A DNA stretch of 64,000 bases from Ramlibacter cellulosilyticus. Its GTDB lineage: Bacteria; Pseudomonadota; Gammaproteobacteria; Burkholderiales; Burkholderiaceae_C. The position numbers were made by a program, and so were the translations under genes. The stretch spans positions 100,675-164,674 of the forward strand of contig NZ_JACORT010000013.1 of NCBI RefSeq assembly GCF_014297465.1. The letters are read 5' to 3'. Under the pieces are notes generated by a model. That model was not told the DNA's origin, made no database searches, and was given only the letters and a program-made list of their open reading frames with translations. Position 1 is the stretch's first letter. Each line of letters opens with the position of its first letter. Of this stretch, positions 34,252-44,536 are shown piece after piece.

Positions 34252-37200
34252 GTGACGATAACGAGGCAGGGGACGGTGGAGGTACTTCAGCGCAGCCAGG
34301 ATTTGCAACTTGAAGCAGCGAGCGCGGTGCTGGGGACCGCACACGCTGAGCGATCTAGCGTGCGGTTGCGGTTGCGGTTTCGTTCATCGGTTGATGCCTG
34401 GCTCTATCTTCGCGCGCTTACGTGCCTGCTTTTCAGCGCAAGCACAAACGTCGTCGCTAGGCTGGCCACGGGCGTGGCGCGCGAGGACCTCAACGCTGAC
34501 GAGATCACCGAGCGCCTTCGACGTAACGCCATCAGCGCGCTCCGCTTTGGTCTCCGTTTCGACGAGCGAGCAGTGCATGTTGAGGCCGCTGTATCGACAT
34601 CTGAGCCGAGCTATGTCGAATTGCGTGCTCCTTTCAGTACCCTCCCTGCCGCCTCGCACTTGTGGCTTCAGTCCGACGCCGACACGGTGGTTCCCATCTC
34701 GGTGCTCGCGCTCCCGGTAACGAGCAACGGACTTGCTACTGAGGCTGTGCATGCCTTCGTCGGCCTCGGGCTTCGGTGTGGCGGGCTCGAGGGTGCCGAG
34801 TTGGCCGGAGAGCAACCGGCCTCCTGGAGCAGGGTGAAGCTGAACGACGACGCGCAGCCGGTGTACGGCGCGCTCCGCGACTCCGTTTGGGGCCCTTTCA
34901 CGCAAGCCGAGGGCGAGGTCGCCCTATGGGTCACCGGTCTTCCGCCATCGCCGAAGCCGCGCACGCCAGAGCCCGGCTGGTGGGAGCAGTACGACGTGCT
35001 CACGCGCAGCCCGCTCGAGGCTCTGAACGATCTGCGCGCCCACCTCGCCGGGCACTTCGAAATCCCTTTCGCGTGGGCCATTCTTGATAAGACGTCCGCG
35101 CCCGAGGGCACGTTCGTCGTCCAGCCCGAAGCGAGTGCCGTCGCGCGGCTCGTGCCCGAAGCCGACCGCGTCATCGTCGCCGTCGACGTCGAACAGCCCG
35201 CCTCGCTGGTTGCCGAGATGCTGCTCCACCTGTGCGCCCACCTCACCCTCGGTCACGTTCGCCCGGGTGATGCGTGGGGCCATTGGGACACACATTCCTC
35301 GCTCTCGCCGACGCCTCATCGCCAGTGGGACCGCGAAGCGCGCGCCTTCGTCGACGCCCACTTCGCCCGCCCCGTGCGCCGCGTCTCGTCGCTCGAGGAG
35401 TGCAACCCGCGTGAAAAGGCGTGGCTAGTGTTGCTCGATCACATCGGGCGCATGGTCGGCCAGCAGCGCACGCTGCACGCCGCGACAGAGCGCTACCAAG
35501 CCGCCGCCTACCAGCGGCAGGCCGCGCAGCGCCTGGTGGCGCAGCTCGAGGAGTACGGCGGCGCGATGCTCTGCGACGGCGTCGGTCTCGGGAAGACTTA
35601 CGTCGCCACCACCGTCGCTGTGCATTACGCGAACCAGTGGCGGGACCAGCTCGCCGACACGAAACGTTCGGCGACCGACGACCCATTCCGCATCACGGTG
35701 CTCTCGCCCAACTCGGTGGTGAGCACCTGGCAGCGGGAGGCGGTCGCGCCTCTCGGCGCGCATGGCGTCCCGCTCCCCACCATCCGCGTCATCTCTCACT
35801 CGAAGCTCTCGCGCATCCTGCCGTCGAGCGACATCCTCACGAGCGGCCGCGCGGGCATGAGCGACATGGAGCACCTCCTCCTGTCGGACCTCGTGGTCGT
35901 CGACGAAGCACACAACTTTCGCTCCGTCGGCGCGCGCCGCACCACGGTCTTGCGTGACCTCTTGCGGTTGCAGCCGCGTAAAGACCTGCGCCGCAAGGTG
36001 CTGCTGCTCACAGCGACGCCCGTGAACAACAGCCTCGAAGACCTTCGCCAACAGGCAGCGCTGATGTTCGGCAAGCCGCTCTTCTTCAACGACAACCTCG
36101 CGCCAGACAAGTACCGCACGCGCGTGTTCAAGGACATCCAGGAGCGTGTCGTGAAAGCCTCGAAGGGCAAGGGCGCCGCCGATGTCGCGGCGCTGCTCAT
36201 TCATGGCGATGCGGCGGCCAAATTCGCGTACGCGCCCGACTTCCGCGATGACGTGCAGTTTGGCGTGCAGGTGCCGCGGGTGGGTGACTATCTCAAGGAG
36301 CAGGAGAAGCGCCTCACCGAACAGCAGGCGGCCGTACGCGCCGCCATCCAGATCGGCCAGCCTCCAGCCGAAGCCCCCGCGCGCATCGCGGGCGAGTTGC
36401 TCGACCGCATAGTGGTCCAGCGCTCGCGCGCGCTGTGCAAGCAGATCGAACGCGAGCAGGGATCGAACGTGCGGCTCATGTTTCGGCCCGACGCGGCCAC
36501 GCCCGAGAAGCTCGTCTACGAGGACGTCTACGACGACACTCACGACGTGCTCGCGCGCTTCCTCCCGCTCTTCGAGACCGAGGGGGAGCCCACAGCCAAG
36601 GCGACGCCGTCGCTCTCGCTCAAGGTCTACATGTGGGCCGACGTTCGCGACGGCATCAGCGACGCGGGCGAGGTCTCATCGGTCGTCGGCCTCCAGCGTG
36701 TGCTGGTGCTCAAGCGCCTCGAGTCGTCGCCCGTTGCCTTTCTCATCACGCTGCTCCGGCTGCTCGCCTTGCATGCGCATCGGCTCAAGCAGCTGGGCGA
36801 GCTGTGCCGGGAGATCGGCGACAAGAAGCGCGAGAAGGCACTCGCCGCCGAGCTGGCGGACCTCGTCGACGCCGTAAGGCCCGTCGACCGTGACCGCATC
36901 GACGCGCTGCTCACGGGGGGCGCCAAGTCGACGACGCGCGCGACCGACTTGCTCGAGCGATGGAGTAAGGCCCACATGAGCGCGAAGGCGGCCGCCGAAA
37001 CGGACGATCCATTGCCACCGCAGTTCGACCTCTTCGGCGCCAATGACGAGCAGACGAAGGAGCGGAAGCAACAGCTTGATCGCCTGTGGGGACTGCGCGA
37101 GCACCTCACGCACGATCTTGGAACGCTGCTTCGGGTGGCGCCCGGGCTCGCCGACATCGTATTCGGCCGCTTCGCGCAGAGCGACTGGCCGCAGCACTTC

Positions 37201-38676
37201 ATCAACGGTGGCCAAGAGGTCGACTGGCCGAAGTCGGCGGCGTGGGCGATGCGCATCGTCACCGACGCCAAGCTGCAGCGCTTGGTGGCCCGCCTGCTGC
37301 GCGCCCGCAGGGACGGCCAGAAGGTCATCGTCTTCTCGCAGTTCACCGACACGCTCGCCTACCTCGCCTCGGTGCTGCGCGCTGCGCCCGTCCTCGAACG
37401 TAACGAGTGGAAGACGGTGCTGCGCGAGCTGTCCACGGGCGCCGGTCATATGCTGTCCAAAGAGGAGGTGCTGGACCTCATCGGGCGCATCGCGGTCGTG
37501 AGCGGCGAGACCGAAGAGCGCGACGCGGTGATCCACGCTTTCGCGCCGTTCTACCGGCTCGGCCCTTCGCGTCCGCGTTTGGCTGGTGCGTCGCCGCTCG
37601 AACAGCAGCAGCTGGACGCGCTGTGGATCAACGGCTGGACACAGGCGCTCAAGCAGCCCACCGACGTCCTTTTCGCCACCGACGTCCTCGCCGAGGGTGT
37701 AAACCTCCAGGACGCCGCACTGCTCATCAACTTCGACGTCCACTGGAACCCGGTTCGCATGATTCAGCGCGCGGGCCGCATTGACCGTCGCCTGAACCCC
37801 GCCATCGAAGAGGAGACGAGCTTCCCCGACCTCGAAGCGCTTGCGCGAGACCTCGGTGTCGCGCCGCCGCGCTACTGGTGGCACGCACACCCCGGTGCCG
37901 CACCAATCACCGTTAACCTGCTCTTGCCCGACGAACTCGAGAAGGAGCTGCAGCTCCGCGAGCGCATCGCAAACAAGACGCTCGCCATCGACTTCACCCT
38001 CGGCCTCGAACAGGGCACCGGCGCCGAAGCCGACTGGATGGCCGAGTACCGCTACCAGGGCATCTCGGCGCTCAATGCCTGGCAAGGCGACCGCGCCATC
38101 GAACAGATCGCAGGCTACCAGCAGCGTCTACGCCGCATGATGGCCGACTGTGGCATCGAGGCCGAGTGGGTTGGGGCATGGAACGGCTGGCTCCGCGAAG
38201 CTGGCAGCCACACTGATGGCCGCATCATCGCATGGGCGTACCTCGGTCGTAAGGGGGGCGAAGCCAAGGAGTACACGCGCCAACTCCAACCTCGAGTGGT
38301 TGATGGTGTTCCGCACTGGCTGTGGACGGCAGAGAAGCCTGTGGAGTGGAGCAAGAACTTCTGGCTCGTGCTCGATAGCAACACGCACCCCGCAGCGACG
38401 CGCAAAGACCTCGGCTTCGCCGAAGACGCCTCGCGCCCCGTCGCCGCCGAAGATCTGCTGGTCGCCTCGCGGCGGATCGTGGACGGCGACATCATCCTCG
38501 AGGAGCTTGGACGCGAAGTGGGTCGCCCCTTCCAGCAAGGGGCGACGGCTATTGCTGCCGGCGTCTTCAGCGAAGAGGACCGCCGAGCCATTCAGATCCG
38601 AGGATTCCGAATCCTTCAGTTGCGTCACGTCGACGCAGCACCTGCCACCGTGAGACCGTGCGAGGAAGCATGCTGA
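34252..38676 (+). CDS. D1: SNF2-type helicase with degenerate ImmA/IrrE-like segment
   Basis: The 1,474-residue protein opens the ten-gene operon. I took GTG at 34,252; GTG at 34,276, preceded by a GGGG-rich stretch, is equally possible. The helicase core has Walker A GVGLGKT (Lys448), DEAH at 551-554, LLTATPVNNSLEDLR, and a C-terminal domain with VIVFSQFTDTLAYL and the SNF2-like ATDVLAEGVNLQDA...QRAGRIDR. Before it, residues 300-380 contain LLHLCAHLTLGHVRP and, 30 residues on, DREARAFVDAHF. This is the layout of an ImmA/IrrE zincin (HExxH...EAxxFA) with the catalytic Glu changed to Leu. SNF2 proteins beside an adenine methyltransferase occur in class 1 DISARM (DrmD) and in type ISP-like sets. 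It probably translocates on double-stranded DNA. Confidence 0.85.
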   Translation: MTITRQGTVEVLQRSQDLQLEAASAVLGTAHAERSSVRLRLRFRSSVDAWLYLRALTCLLFSASTNVVARLATGVAREDLNADEITERLRRNAISALRFGLRFDERAVHVEAAVSTSEPSYVELRAPFSTLPAASHLWLQSDADTVVPISVLALPVTSNGLATEAVHAFVGLGLRCGGLEGAELAGEQPASWSRVKLNDDAQPVYGALRDSVWGPFTQAEGEVALWVTGLPPSPKPRTPEPGWWEQYDVLTRSPLEALNDLRAHLAGHFEIPFAWAILDKTSAPEGTFVVQPEASAVARLVPEADRVIVAVDVEQPASLVAEMLLHLCAHLTLGHVRPGDAWGHWDTHSSLSPTPHRQWDREARAFVDAHFARPVRRVSSLEECNPREKAWLVLLDHIGRMVGQQRTLHAATERYQAAAYQRQAAQRLVAQLEEYGGAMLCDGVGLGKTYVATTVAVHYANQWRDQLADTKRSATDDPFRITVLSPNSVVSTWQREAVAPLGAHGVPLPTIRVISHSKLSRILPSSDILTSGRAGMSDMEHLLLSDLVVVDEAHNFRSVGARRTTVLRDLLRLQPRKDLRRKVLLLTATPVNNSLEDLRQQAALMFGKPLFFNDNLAPDKYRTRVFKDIQERVVKASKGKGAADVAALLIHGDAAAKFAYAPDFRDDVQFGVQVPRVGDYLKEQEKRLTEQQAAVRAAIQIGQPPAEAPARIAGELLDRIVVQRSRALCKQIEREQGSNVRLMFRPDAATPEKLVYEDVYDDTHDVLARFLPLFETEGEPTAKATPSLSLKVYMWADVRDGISDAGEVSSVVGLQRVLVLKRLESSPVAFLITLLRLLALHAHRLKQLGELCREIGDKKREKALAAELADLVDAVRPVDRDRIDALLTGGAKSTTRATDLLERWSKAHMSAKAAAETDDPLPPQFDLFGANDEQTKERKQQLDRLWGLREHLTHDLGTLLRVAPGLADIVFGRFAQSDWPQHFINGGQEVDWPKSAAWAMRIVTDAKLQRLVARLLRARRDGQKVIVFSQFTDTLAYLASVLRAAPVLERNEWKTVLRELSTGAGHMLSKEEVLDLIGRIAVVSGETEERDAVIHAFAPFYRLGPSRPRLAGASPLEQQQLDALWINGWTQALKQPTDVLFATDVLAEGVNLQDAALLINFDVHWNPVRMIQRAGRIDRRLNPAIEEETSFPDLEALARDLGVAPPRYWWHAHPGAAPITVNLLLPDELEKELQLRERIANKTLAIDFTLGLEQGTGAEADWMAEYRYQGISALNAWQGDRAIEQIAGYQQRLRRMMADCGIEAEWVGAWNGWLREAGSHTDGRIIAWAYLGRKGGEAKEYTRQLQPRVVDGVPHWLWTAEKPVEWSKNFWLVLDSNTHPAATRKDLGFAEDASRPVAAEDLLVASRRIVDGDIILEELGREVGRPFQQGATAIAAGVFSEEDRRAIQIRGFRILQLRHVDAAPATVRPCEEAC

Positions 38677-41600
38677 ACAAGGACGACTTCATCCGCCATA
38701 TTCTTGGCGAAGCCCCTCGCACGAAGGCACGCGCGACGAAGAAGGACACCGGCCACATCGCGGGCTTCGACTTCGCCGACGAAGCGCCGGACTTGGAAGC
38801 GACTGAAGACACCCGCTTCGTGACGCCACTCCTCCAGGCGGGCTTCGGCGATGGCCAAGGCATCCCGCGCGCCACGGTCATTCGCAGCACCGATGCCGTC
38901 GCGAAGTACATCCCCGACGAGGTGCGCTACTGGCCCAAGACGCCGACGCGCCCGCACCACACGCTGCTCATCGAGGCGAACCTGACGCACCGCGAGCTGC
39001 TGGCCATCCCAGCGTTCAAGTCGCGCCAGCTTGCCCACCTCGACATCGCCGAAGACGCTGTCGCTCGTCTCGTCGCCGAGGCGCTGGAGGGCTTCCAGCG
39101 CGGTGCCGAAGGTCTCGACGCCTCGGCATTGAAAGGCCAAAAGCACGAGACCCTGTGCGTCGTGTCGATCATCGACGAGCGCGAAGGCCACGCTGGTCGC
39201 CTCGCGTGCTTCGGCACGTTCAACGCCAAGACCGAAGGGCTCGAGACCTTCTTCCTGACCGAGCACGCGCGCACGTGGGACCGCGCCGATGCGCGTGAAC
39301 GGCTGGGCCTCGTCTACGAGAGGCAGTTCAAGAAGCTCGGCGAGCCCTCCTGGCAGGAAGCGTTCACGACTACCGACGAGCGCAGGCAGGCTGAGAAGCT
39401 GCTCGAGGTCTGCACGAAGAAGAACGTCGCCGAGAAGGACGTTCAGGAGTCGATCCTCGACCTGCTCGACACCATCGCGCGCGGGTTCGGCCTGCGGAAG
39501 AAGGCCGTCGCCGAGCGACGCCTGCGCGCGTTCCCGCTGCCCAGCGAGCACGACATCGGCATCGACTCGGAGGAGCGCGAGAAGGAGTACGGCGGAACCA
39601 ACCCGTTCAGCGGCGTCACGCTCCGTGACGACCAGAGCCGTCTGCTCGGCTACATCGTCTACCCGCTCAAGACGAAGTCCCAAGCGGAAAAGTTGCGGCA
39701 GCACCTCGAGAAGCACAACCGCTTCCACAACGTGCTCGTCGTCTACCCCGACGCGAACCAGGCCAGCATCGAGCTGTGGCAGGGGCGCGAGCAGCTCATG
39801 GGGAAACTGCGCAAGGGCCAAAGCCACAGAGACGCTGCCGACGTCGTGAACCTGCTTTCGCGCTTCTTCGTCGTCAGCAAGGCGAAGGTGCGGAACCCGG
39901 CGGAACTCGCGCAAGAGCTCGCGTACCGCGCCCGCTACCTTCGGCGCCTCGCTCTTCGGCAGCTCGAAGACGAGCCGGAGAAGGGGCCACTCCGCAACCT
40001 GTACAACGCCTTCAAGGTCGCGCTCGTGCACGACCAGAAGGAGGACGAGTTCGCCGACGCGTTCGCGCAAACGATCACCTACGGCCTCCTGACCGCGCGG
40101 TGGCTCGGCAACGACCAGCTCGCGGCGACTGGCGATCGGTTCACACGGCAGAGCGCGCTCAAGTACCTCCCGGCGGCGAGCCCCTTCCTCAACGACCTCT
40201 TCAAATCGGCGCTCTCGCTCAAGCTCGATGAGCAGCGCGGCCGACTGCTCTGGCTCGTCGACGACGTCGCCGATCTCCTCGACCGCATCGACGTGACCTA
40301 CGTGTTCGGCGCGGGCGACAAGGGCTCCGACACGGCTACCGATCCCGTCATCCACTTCTACGAACCGTTCCTCGCGGCGTACGACAAGGAGCTGAAGAAC
40401 AAGCGCGGCGTCTTCTTCACGCCGCGCCCCGTGGTGTCGTACATCGTGCGAACCGTCCACGAGATGCTGCAGAAGGAATTCGGGCTCGAAGATGGACTCG
40501 CATCGACGGATACGTGGGCCGACGTCGCTAAGCGCGTCGACGGACTGAAGCTTCCTGAGGGTACCAAGGCGTCAGACGCTTTCATCCGGGTTCTCGACCC
40601 GGCAACCGGCACGGGCACGTTCATCTATGAGTGCATCGGCGTGATCGAGCAAACGATGAAGGACCGCTGGTGTCGCGAGCTGAAGGTCGACTCCTGGTCC
40701 AACGAGAAGGTCGTTGCGTGCTGGAAGGAGTACGTCCCGAAGCACCTGCTGCCGCGCCTCTATGCGTTCGAGCTGATGATGGCCTCCTACTCGATCTGTC
40801 ATCTGAAGCTGTCCTTCAAGCTCGGCGAGACCGGGTACCACTTTGGTGGCAATGACCGCCTCCACGTCCACCTGACGAACACGCTCGACGAGCCTTCGGC
40901 TTCCGCCAACCCGAAGCTCGCCGGTCTGTTCGTGACCCTCGCGGAGCAGGCGCGCGAAGTCGACTGCATCAAGCGCAACATGCGGTTCACGGTCGTAATG
41001 GGGAACCCGCCGTACTCTGCGTCGGTCTCCGATCCTCCTTGGCTCGTGCGTGAGCTCGAACGCTGGAAGGAAGGACTCAACGAGCAGAAGATCGACCTCA
41101 ATCGAGAGGAGTGGAAGTTCGTTCGGTTCGCGCAGCTCTTCGCGGAGCGCGTGCCTTGCTTCATCTGGGGCTACATCGTAAACCGCGACTTCCTCGACGG
41201 CATCGCCAAGCGCCGCATGAGGGAGAGCCTTCAGGGGACGTACCCGGCGCGGGTCGTGGTCGACCTTAACGGCGACGTGAAGGGCAACATCGTCGACGAG
41301 AACGTCTTCGATATTATTCAGGGCGTCTGCGTCACGGTCGCGTGCCACGGCGGTCGCACGCAAGGTCACCGGTTCGCGTCGATCGTCGGCTCGAGGCAGG
41401 AGAAGTACGCGCTCCTCTTGGAGCCGGCGAAGGTGGACGCGCTCCTGACGCCGCATGTGCCGACCGAGCCGTATTTTCGGTGGGTCCCGTTCCGCGATTC
41501 CGCCACCGAGTCTGTTGAATCGGAGTACCGCGCGTGGACGCCGCTGAACGAGGTCTTCGCGTTGTACTCGTCTGGTATTCAGACCAAGCGCGACGGGCTC

Positions 41601-42644
41601 TGCATCCAGTTCACCCGCAGCGATATGTGGGACGTCGTGCGGAGTTTCCATGAGGCAGATGCCAAGCACGCGCGCGCCGACTTTGATCTCGGCGAGGACG
41701 GCCGCGACTGGACCGTGGCTCTAGCGAAGAAGGACGTCGCTGACTCTGGGCCGCTTCAAAAGCACCTGACGCCAATCCTATACCGCCCGTTTGATGTGCG
41801 ATTCACCTACTGGACCGGAAGAACGAAGGGCTTCCTTGCCTATCCGCGCCGCGAGGTGATGCAACACATCATCGGTGCCGAAAACATCGGGCTCATTTTC
41901 AATCGACAGGTCGTTGGCGACACCGTGTCGACCTTCGGCGTCTCACGCATTCCCATCTGCCACGGGACGTTCTACCTCGGTAACAAGGGGCAGGACTATT
42001 TTGCACCGCTCTATGTCACCGAGAGCGATCTCCTCTCCGGCGGGAAGGCTCAACGTCGGTCCAACATCACGCCGAAGGCACTTGCTGCGTTGAAGAGCGC
42101 GCTCGGTGCTGAGCCGGGTCCCGATGATGTCTTCAACTACTTCGTAGGCATCGTTCACAGCCCGACCTTCAGAACTCGCTACGCAGAACTCCTGAAGCAG
42201 GACTTCCCGCGCGTCCCGCTGACGCCGAAGAAGCCGCTGTTCTCCGCGCTAGCCAAGCTCGGAGCAGAGATTGCATCCCTGCATCTTCTCGAGTCCAAGC
42301 AGCCCCAGGCCAGTCGAATCACTTTTGTCGGCAGCACGAAGGCGGAGGTGTCGAGGGTGACCTATGAGGAGCGCACTGGAACGCTTTGGTTGGACAAGGA
42401 CAAGACGGCGGGATTCAGGGGCGTGACTCGTGATGCGTGGGACGCGCGAGTTGGCGGATACCAAGTGTGCGAGAAGTGGCTGAAGGACCGAAAAGGCCAA
42501 TCTCTTTCCAAGAACGAGATTGAGCAATTCCGCCTCGTCCTCGACACGCTCGCCGTGCTGTCGAAGCAGATGAAGGACGTTGATGCACTGATCGCAAAGC
42601 ACGGTGGCTGGCCCGGTGCGTTCGCTTCCACGGTGAGCGCGTGA
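38670..42644 (+). CDS. D2: N6-adenine DNA methyltransferase, type ISP / DrmMI-like
   Basis: The product has 1,324 residues. It overlaps D1 by seven bases; GAGGA lies just before the ATG. Motif I is DPATGTGTF at 643-651 and the catalytic motif IV is NPPY at 779-782, which marks an N6-adenine methyltransferase. KNKRGVFFTPRPVVSYIV before motif I is the usual entry to the fold in type I, ISP and DISARM enzymes. The C-terminal ~400 residues (for example YRPFDVRFTYWTGRTKGFLAYPR) resemble the target-recognition part of type ISP enzymes. The N-terminal ~480 residues are unassigned; no PD-(D/E)XK site or helicase motif is visible in it, so ATP-driven movement would come from D1. It likely marks host DNA as self. 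Confidence 0.87.
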   Translation: MLNKDDFIRHILGEAPRTKARATKKDTGHIAGFDFADEAPDLEATEDTRFVTPLLQAGFGDGQGIPRATVIRSTDAVAKYIPDEVRYWPKTPTRPHHTLLIEANLTHRELLAIPAFKSRQLAHLDIAEDAVARLVAEALEGFQRGAEGLDASALKGQKHETLCVVSIIDEREGHAGRLACFGTFNAKTEGLETFFLTEHARTWDRADARERLGLVYERQFKKLGEPSWQEAFTTTDERRQAEKLLEVCTKKNVAEKDVQESILDLLDTIARGFGLRKKAVAERRLRAFPLPSEHDIGIDSEEREKEYGGTNPFSGVTLRDDQSRLLGYIVYPLKTKSQAEKLRQHLEKHNRFHNVLVVYPDANQASIELWQGREQLMGKLRKGQSHRDAADVVNLLSRFFVVSKAKVRNPAELAQELAYRARYLRRLALRQLEDEPEKGPLRNLYNAFKVALVHDQKEDEFADAFAQTITYGLLTARWLGNDQLAATGDRFTRQSALKYLPAASPFLNDLFKSALSLKLDEQRGRLLWLVDDVADLLDRIDVTYVFGAGDKGSDTATDPVIHFYEPFLAAYDKELKNKRGVFFTPRPVVSYIVRTVHEMLQKEFGLEDGLASTDTWADVAKRVDGLKLPEGTKASDAFIRVLDPATGTGTFIYECIGVIEQTMKDRWCRELKVDSWSNEKVVACWKEYVPKHLLPRLYAFELMMASYSICHLKLSFKLGETGYHFGGNDRLHVHLTNTLDEPSASANPKLAGLFVTLAEQAREVDCIKRNMRFTVVMGNPPYSASVSDPPWLVRELERWKEGLNEQKIDLNREEWKFVRFAQLFAERVPCFIWGYIVNRDFLDGIAKRRMRESLQGTYPARVVVDLNGDVKGNIVDENVFDIIQGVCVTVACHGGRTQGHRFASIVGSRQEKYALLLEPAKVDALLTPHVPTEPYFRWVPFRDSATESVESEYRAWTPLNEVFALYSSGIQTKRDGLCIQFTRSDMWDVVRSFHEADAKHARADFDLGEDGRDWTVALAKKDVADSGPLQKHLTPILYRPFDVRFTYWTGRTKGFLAYPRREVMQHIIGAENIGLIFNRQVVGDTVSTFGVSRIPICHGTFYLGNKGQDYFAPLYVTESDLLSGGKAQRRSNITPKALAALKSALGAEPGPDDVFNYFVGIVHSPTFRTRYAELLKQDFPRVPLTPKKPLFSALAKLGAEIASLHLLESKQPQASRITFVGSTKAEVSRVTYEERTGTLWLDKDKTAGFRGVTRDAWDARVGGYQVCEKWLKDRKGQSLSKNEIEQFRLVLDTLAVLSKQMKDVDALIAKHGGWPGAFASTVSA

Positions 42645-44536
42645 TGGGCGAGCCGCAGGCGTGGGCGATCGACATCAGTCTGGTCTCCGACTTTACGTCG
42701 GACGCTGCTGGACCCGTGCAGATCTCGTTGCCTTCGACCCTCCATCTTGAAGTCGGAGCGCTCGTCGCTCTCATGGACATGGGCCGCTGCTGTGGACTCG
42801 GAATGGTTCGCGAGCAGGCGCTGGTCGTCCTGCCCGTGAGTTTCGAGCCGAACTTGCTCGTGAGCCCGCAGTACGAGCCGAAGGAACTGCAGGCCGAAGA
42901 CCGTATTAAGCTCTTCGGTCACGACGAAGCCCACCTTCGCCGGATCCTCGCTTCGGTCTCCGTCTCCCCGACGGCACACGCCGTAGTGTCCCTTCCGACC
43001 GCTGTGGGTAAAAGCACTCGCTACTGGAAGGTCGCTCCGGGTCGAAGCGGCATCGCGTGGCCCGAGTGGCGGCAGCAAGGCATCGCGGCCATCGGGTGGC
43101 CCCACCTCGGCGACATATCCACGCTGTCCGAGGCCGACTTTCAGGCGCTCTCGAAGGCCAAGTACGACAAGGACAAGCGCAGCGCAGGGCCGTACCAGGT
43201 GTGGCTGTTCCGCGCAATTCAGCCTGGCGACCGCGTCGTCGCCAACAACGGGAGGACGTCGATCCTCGGTGTCGGCACCGTCACAGAGGGCTACCGATAT
43301 CGCCCCGGCGAGCACACCGTCGAGGGCGAGGACTTCGCGCACCAGATCAAAGTGAAGTGGGACGACACCACCGCGCGTGACATCGAGGACCAGGCGGACT
43401 GGACTCGCACGCTGCGCGAGCTCCCGCGGGAGAAGTTCGAGACCCTCGTCGGCGGTGGCGGAGCGGTCCCGTTCTCGGTCACCGCTCCGAGCAACATCAT
43501 CCTCTACGGCCCGCCGGGGACCGGGAAGACATACAACGTGCGACGGCGCGCGCTCGAGCTGCTGGGTGACGCGACCGCCTCCGACGCACCGAACGACCAC
43601 GTGCAGGCGGAGTGGGAGCGGCTGCGGCAAGCGGGGCAGATCGTGTTCTGCACGTTCCACCAGGCCTTTGCCTACGAGGAATTCGTCGAAGGACTGCGCG
43701 CAAACACTGACCAAGAAGGCGACGTCCATTACCGGGTCGAGGCCGGCATCTTCAAGCGCGTTGCCGCAACGGCGGCGCAGCGGCGGAAGGACGCCTTCGT
43801 CCTGGTCGTCGACGAGATCAACCGCGCGAACATCGCGCGCGTCTTCGGTGAGCTGATCACGCTGCTCGAGCCCGACAAGCGGCTCGGCAACTCGAATGAG
43901 CTACGTGTGCAGCTTCCCTCGTCGAAGGACTGGTTTGGCGTGCCTCCGAACCTGCACGTCGTCGGCACCATGAACACCGCCGACCGCTCCATCGCGCTGA
44001 TGGACGTGGCGCTCCGCCGCCGGTTCACCTTTGAGGAGATGATGCCCGACGCCGAGGCGCTGGATGACGCGCTTATAGAGGCGAACGTCGATGAGGCGTT
44101 GCGCTCGCTCGTCGTCGCGGTGCTCACGAAGCTCAACGAACGCTTACGCTACCTCTACGACCGCGAGCACCAGATCGGCCACGCCTACTTCTTCGGCGTG
44201 CGCTCACTTGATGGTCTGCGTGCCGTCTTCGCCGACCGCATCCTCCCGCTGCTTCAGGAGTACTTCTACGGCCAGTGGGACAAGGTCGCCCTCGCGCTGG
44301 GCTATCCGATCAAGGCCGACGGTACGCCGAAAGAGGTGCGCGGCACCGGGCACGCTAGCGGCACCTTTCTCACCGCGCAGAAGCTCGATGAGAAGACTGT
44401 GCTCGGCTTCCACCACGACGAGTACGTTGAGCAGGTCGCGTGGGACGTGCATCCGGTTTTCCGGCCGCGCGGCAAGGCTGCCGATGCATGGCTGAAGCAG
44501 GCCTTCGACGAGTTGGTGGGAGTCAAGGGGGCCTGA
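42644..44536 (+). CDS. mcrB: D3: McrB-like AAA+ GTPase with PUA/EVE-like domain
   Basis: The 630-residue protein begins with ATG inside a TGATG junction; GTG three bases earlier is an alternative. Residues about 125-245 resemble a PUA/EVE-type modified-base reader: RYWKVAPGRSG, IAAIGWPHLGD, and VWLFRAIQPGDRVVANNG followed by ILGVGTVTEGY. The AAA+ motor has Walker A GPPGTGKT at 289-296, Walker B VLVVDEINRANIARVFGEL (Asp390), and the McrB signature MNTADRS from 443 with the LRRRF arginine finger. McrB proteins bind modified or methylated DNA, form GTP-driven rings and activate McrC. The N-terminal ~120 residues are unassigned. The next gene codes for McrC, with a one-base overlap, so the pair should act together. 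Confidence 0.9.
   Translation: MGEPQAWAIDISLVSDFTSDAAGPVQISLPSTLHLEVGALVALMDMGRCCGLGMVREQALVVLPVSFEPNLLVSPQYEPKELQAEDRIKLFGHDEAHLRRILASVSVSPTAHAVVSLPTAVGKSTRYWKVAPGRSGIAWPEWRQQGIAAIGWPHLGDISTLSEADFQALSKAKYDKDKRSAGPYQVWLFRAIQPGDRVVANNGRTSILGVGTVTEGYRYRPGEHTVEGEDFAHQIKVKWDDTTARDIEDQADWTRTLRELPREKFETLVGGGGAVPFSVTAPSNIILYGPPGTGKTYNVRRRALELLGDATASDAPNDHVQAEWERLRQAGQIVFCTFHQAFAYEEFVEGLRANTDQEGDVHYRVEAGIFKRVAATAAQRRKDAFVLVVDEINRANIARVFGELITLLEPDKRLGNSNELRVQLPSSKDWFGVPPNLHVVGTMNTADRSIALMDVALRRRFTFEEMMPDAEALDDALIEANVDEALRSLVVAVLTKLNERLRYLYDREHQIGHAYFFGVRSLDGLRAVFADRILPLLQEYFYGQWDKVALALGYPIKADGTPKEVRGTGHASGTFLTAQKLDEKTVLGFHHDEYVEQVAWDVHPVFRPRGKAADAWLKQAFDELVGVKGA

Noticed and set aside
33768..34342. 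Short open frames in both directions in the gap before D1
   Set aside because: They have no ribosome binding site, odd composition and overlap each other; none reads like a protein family.
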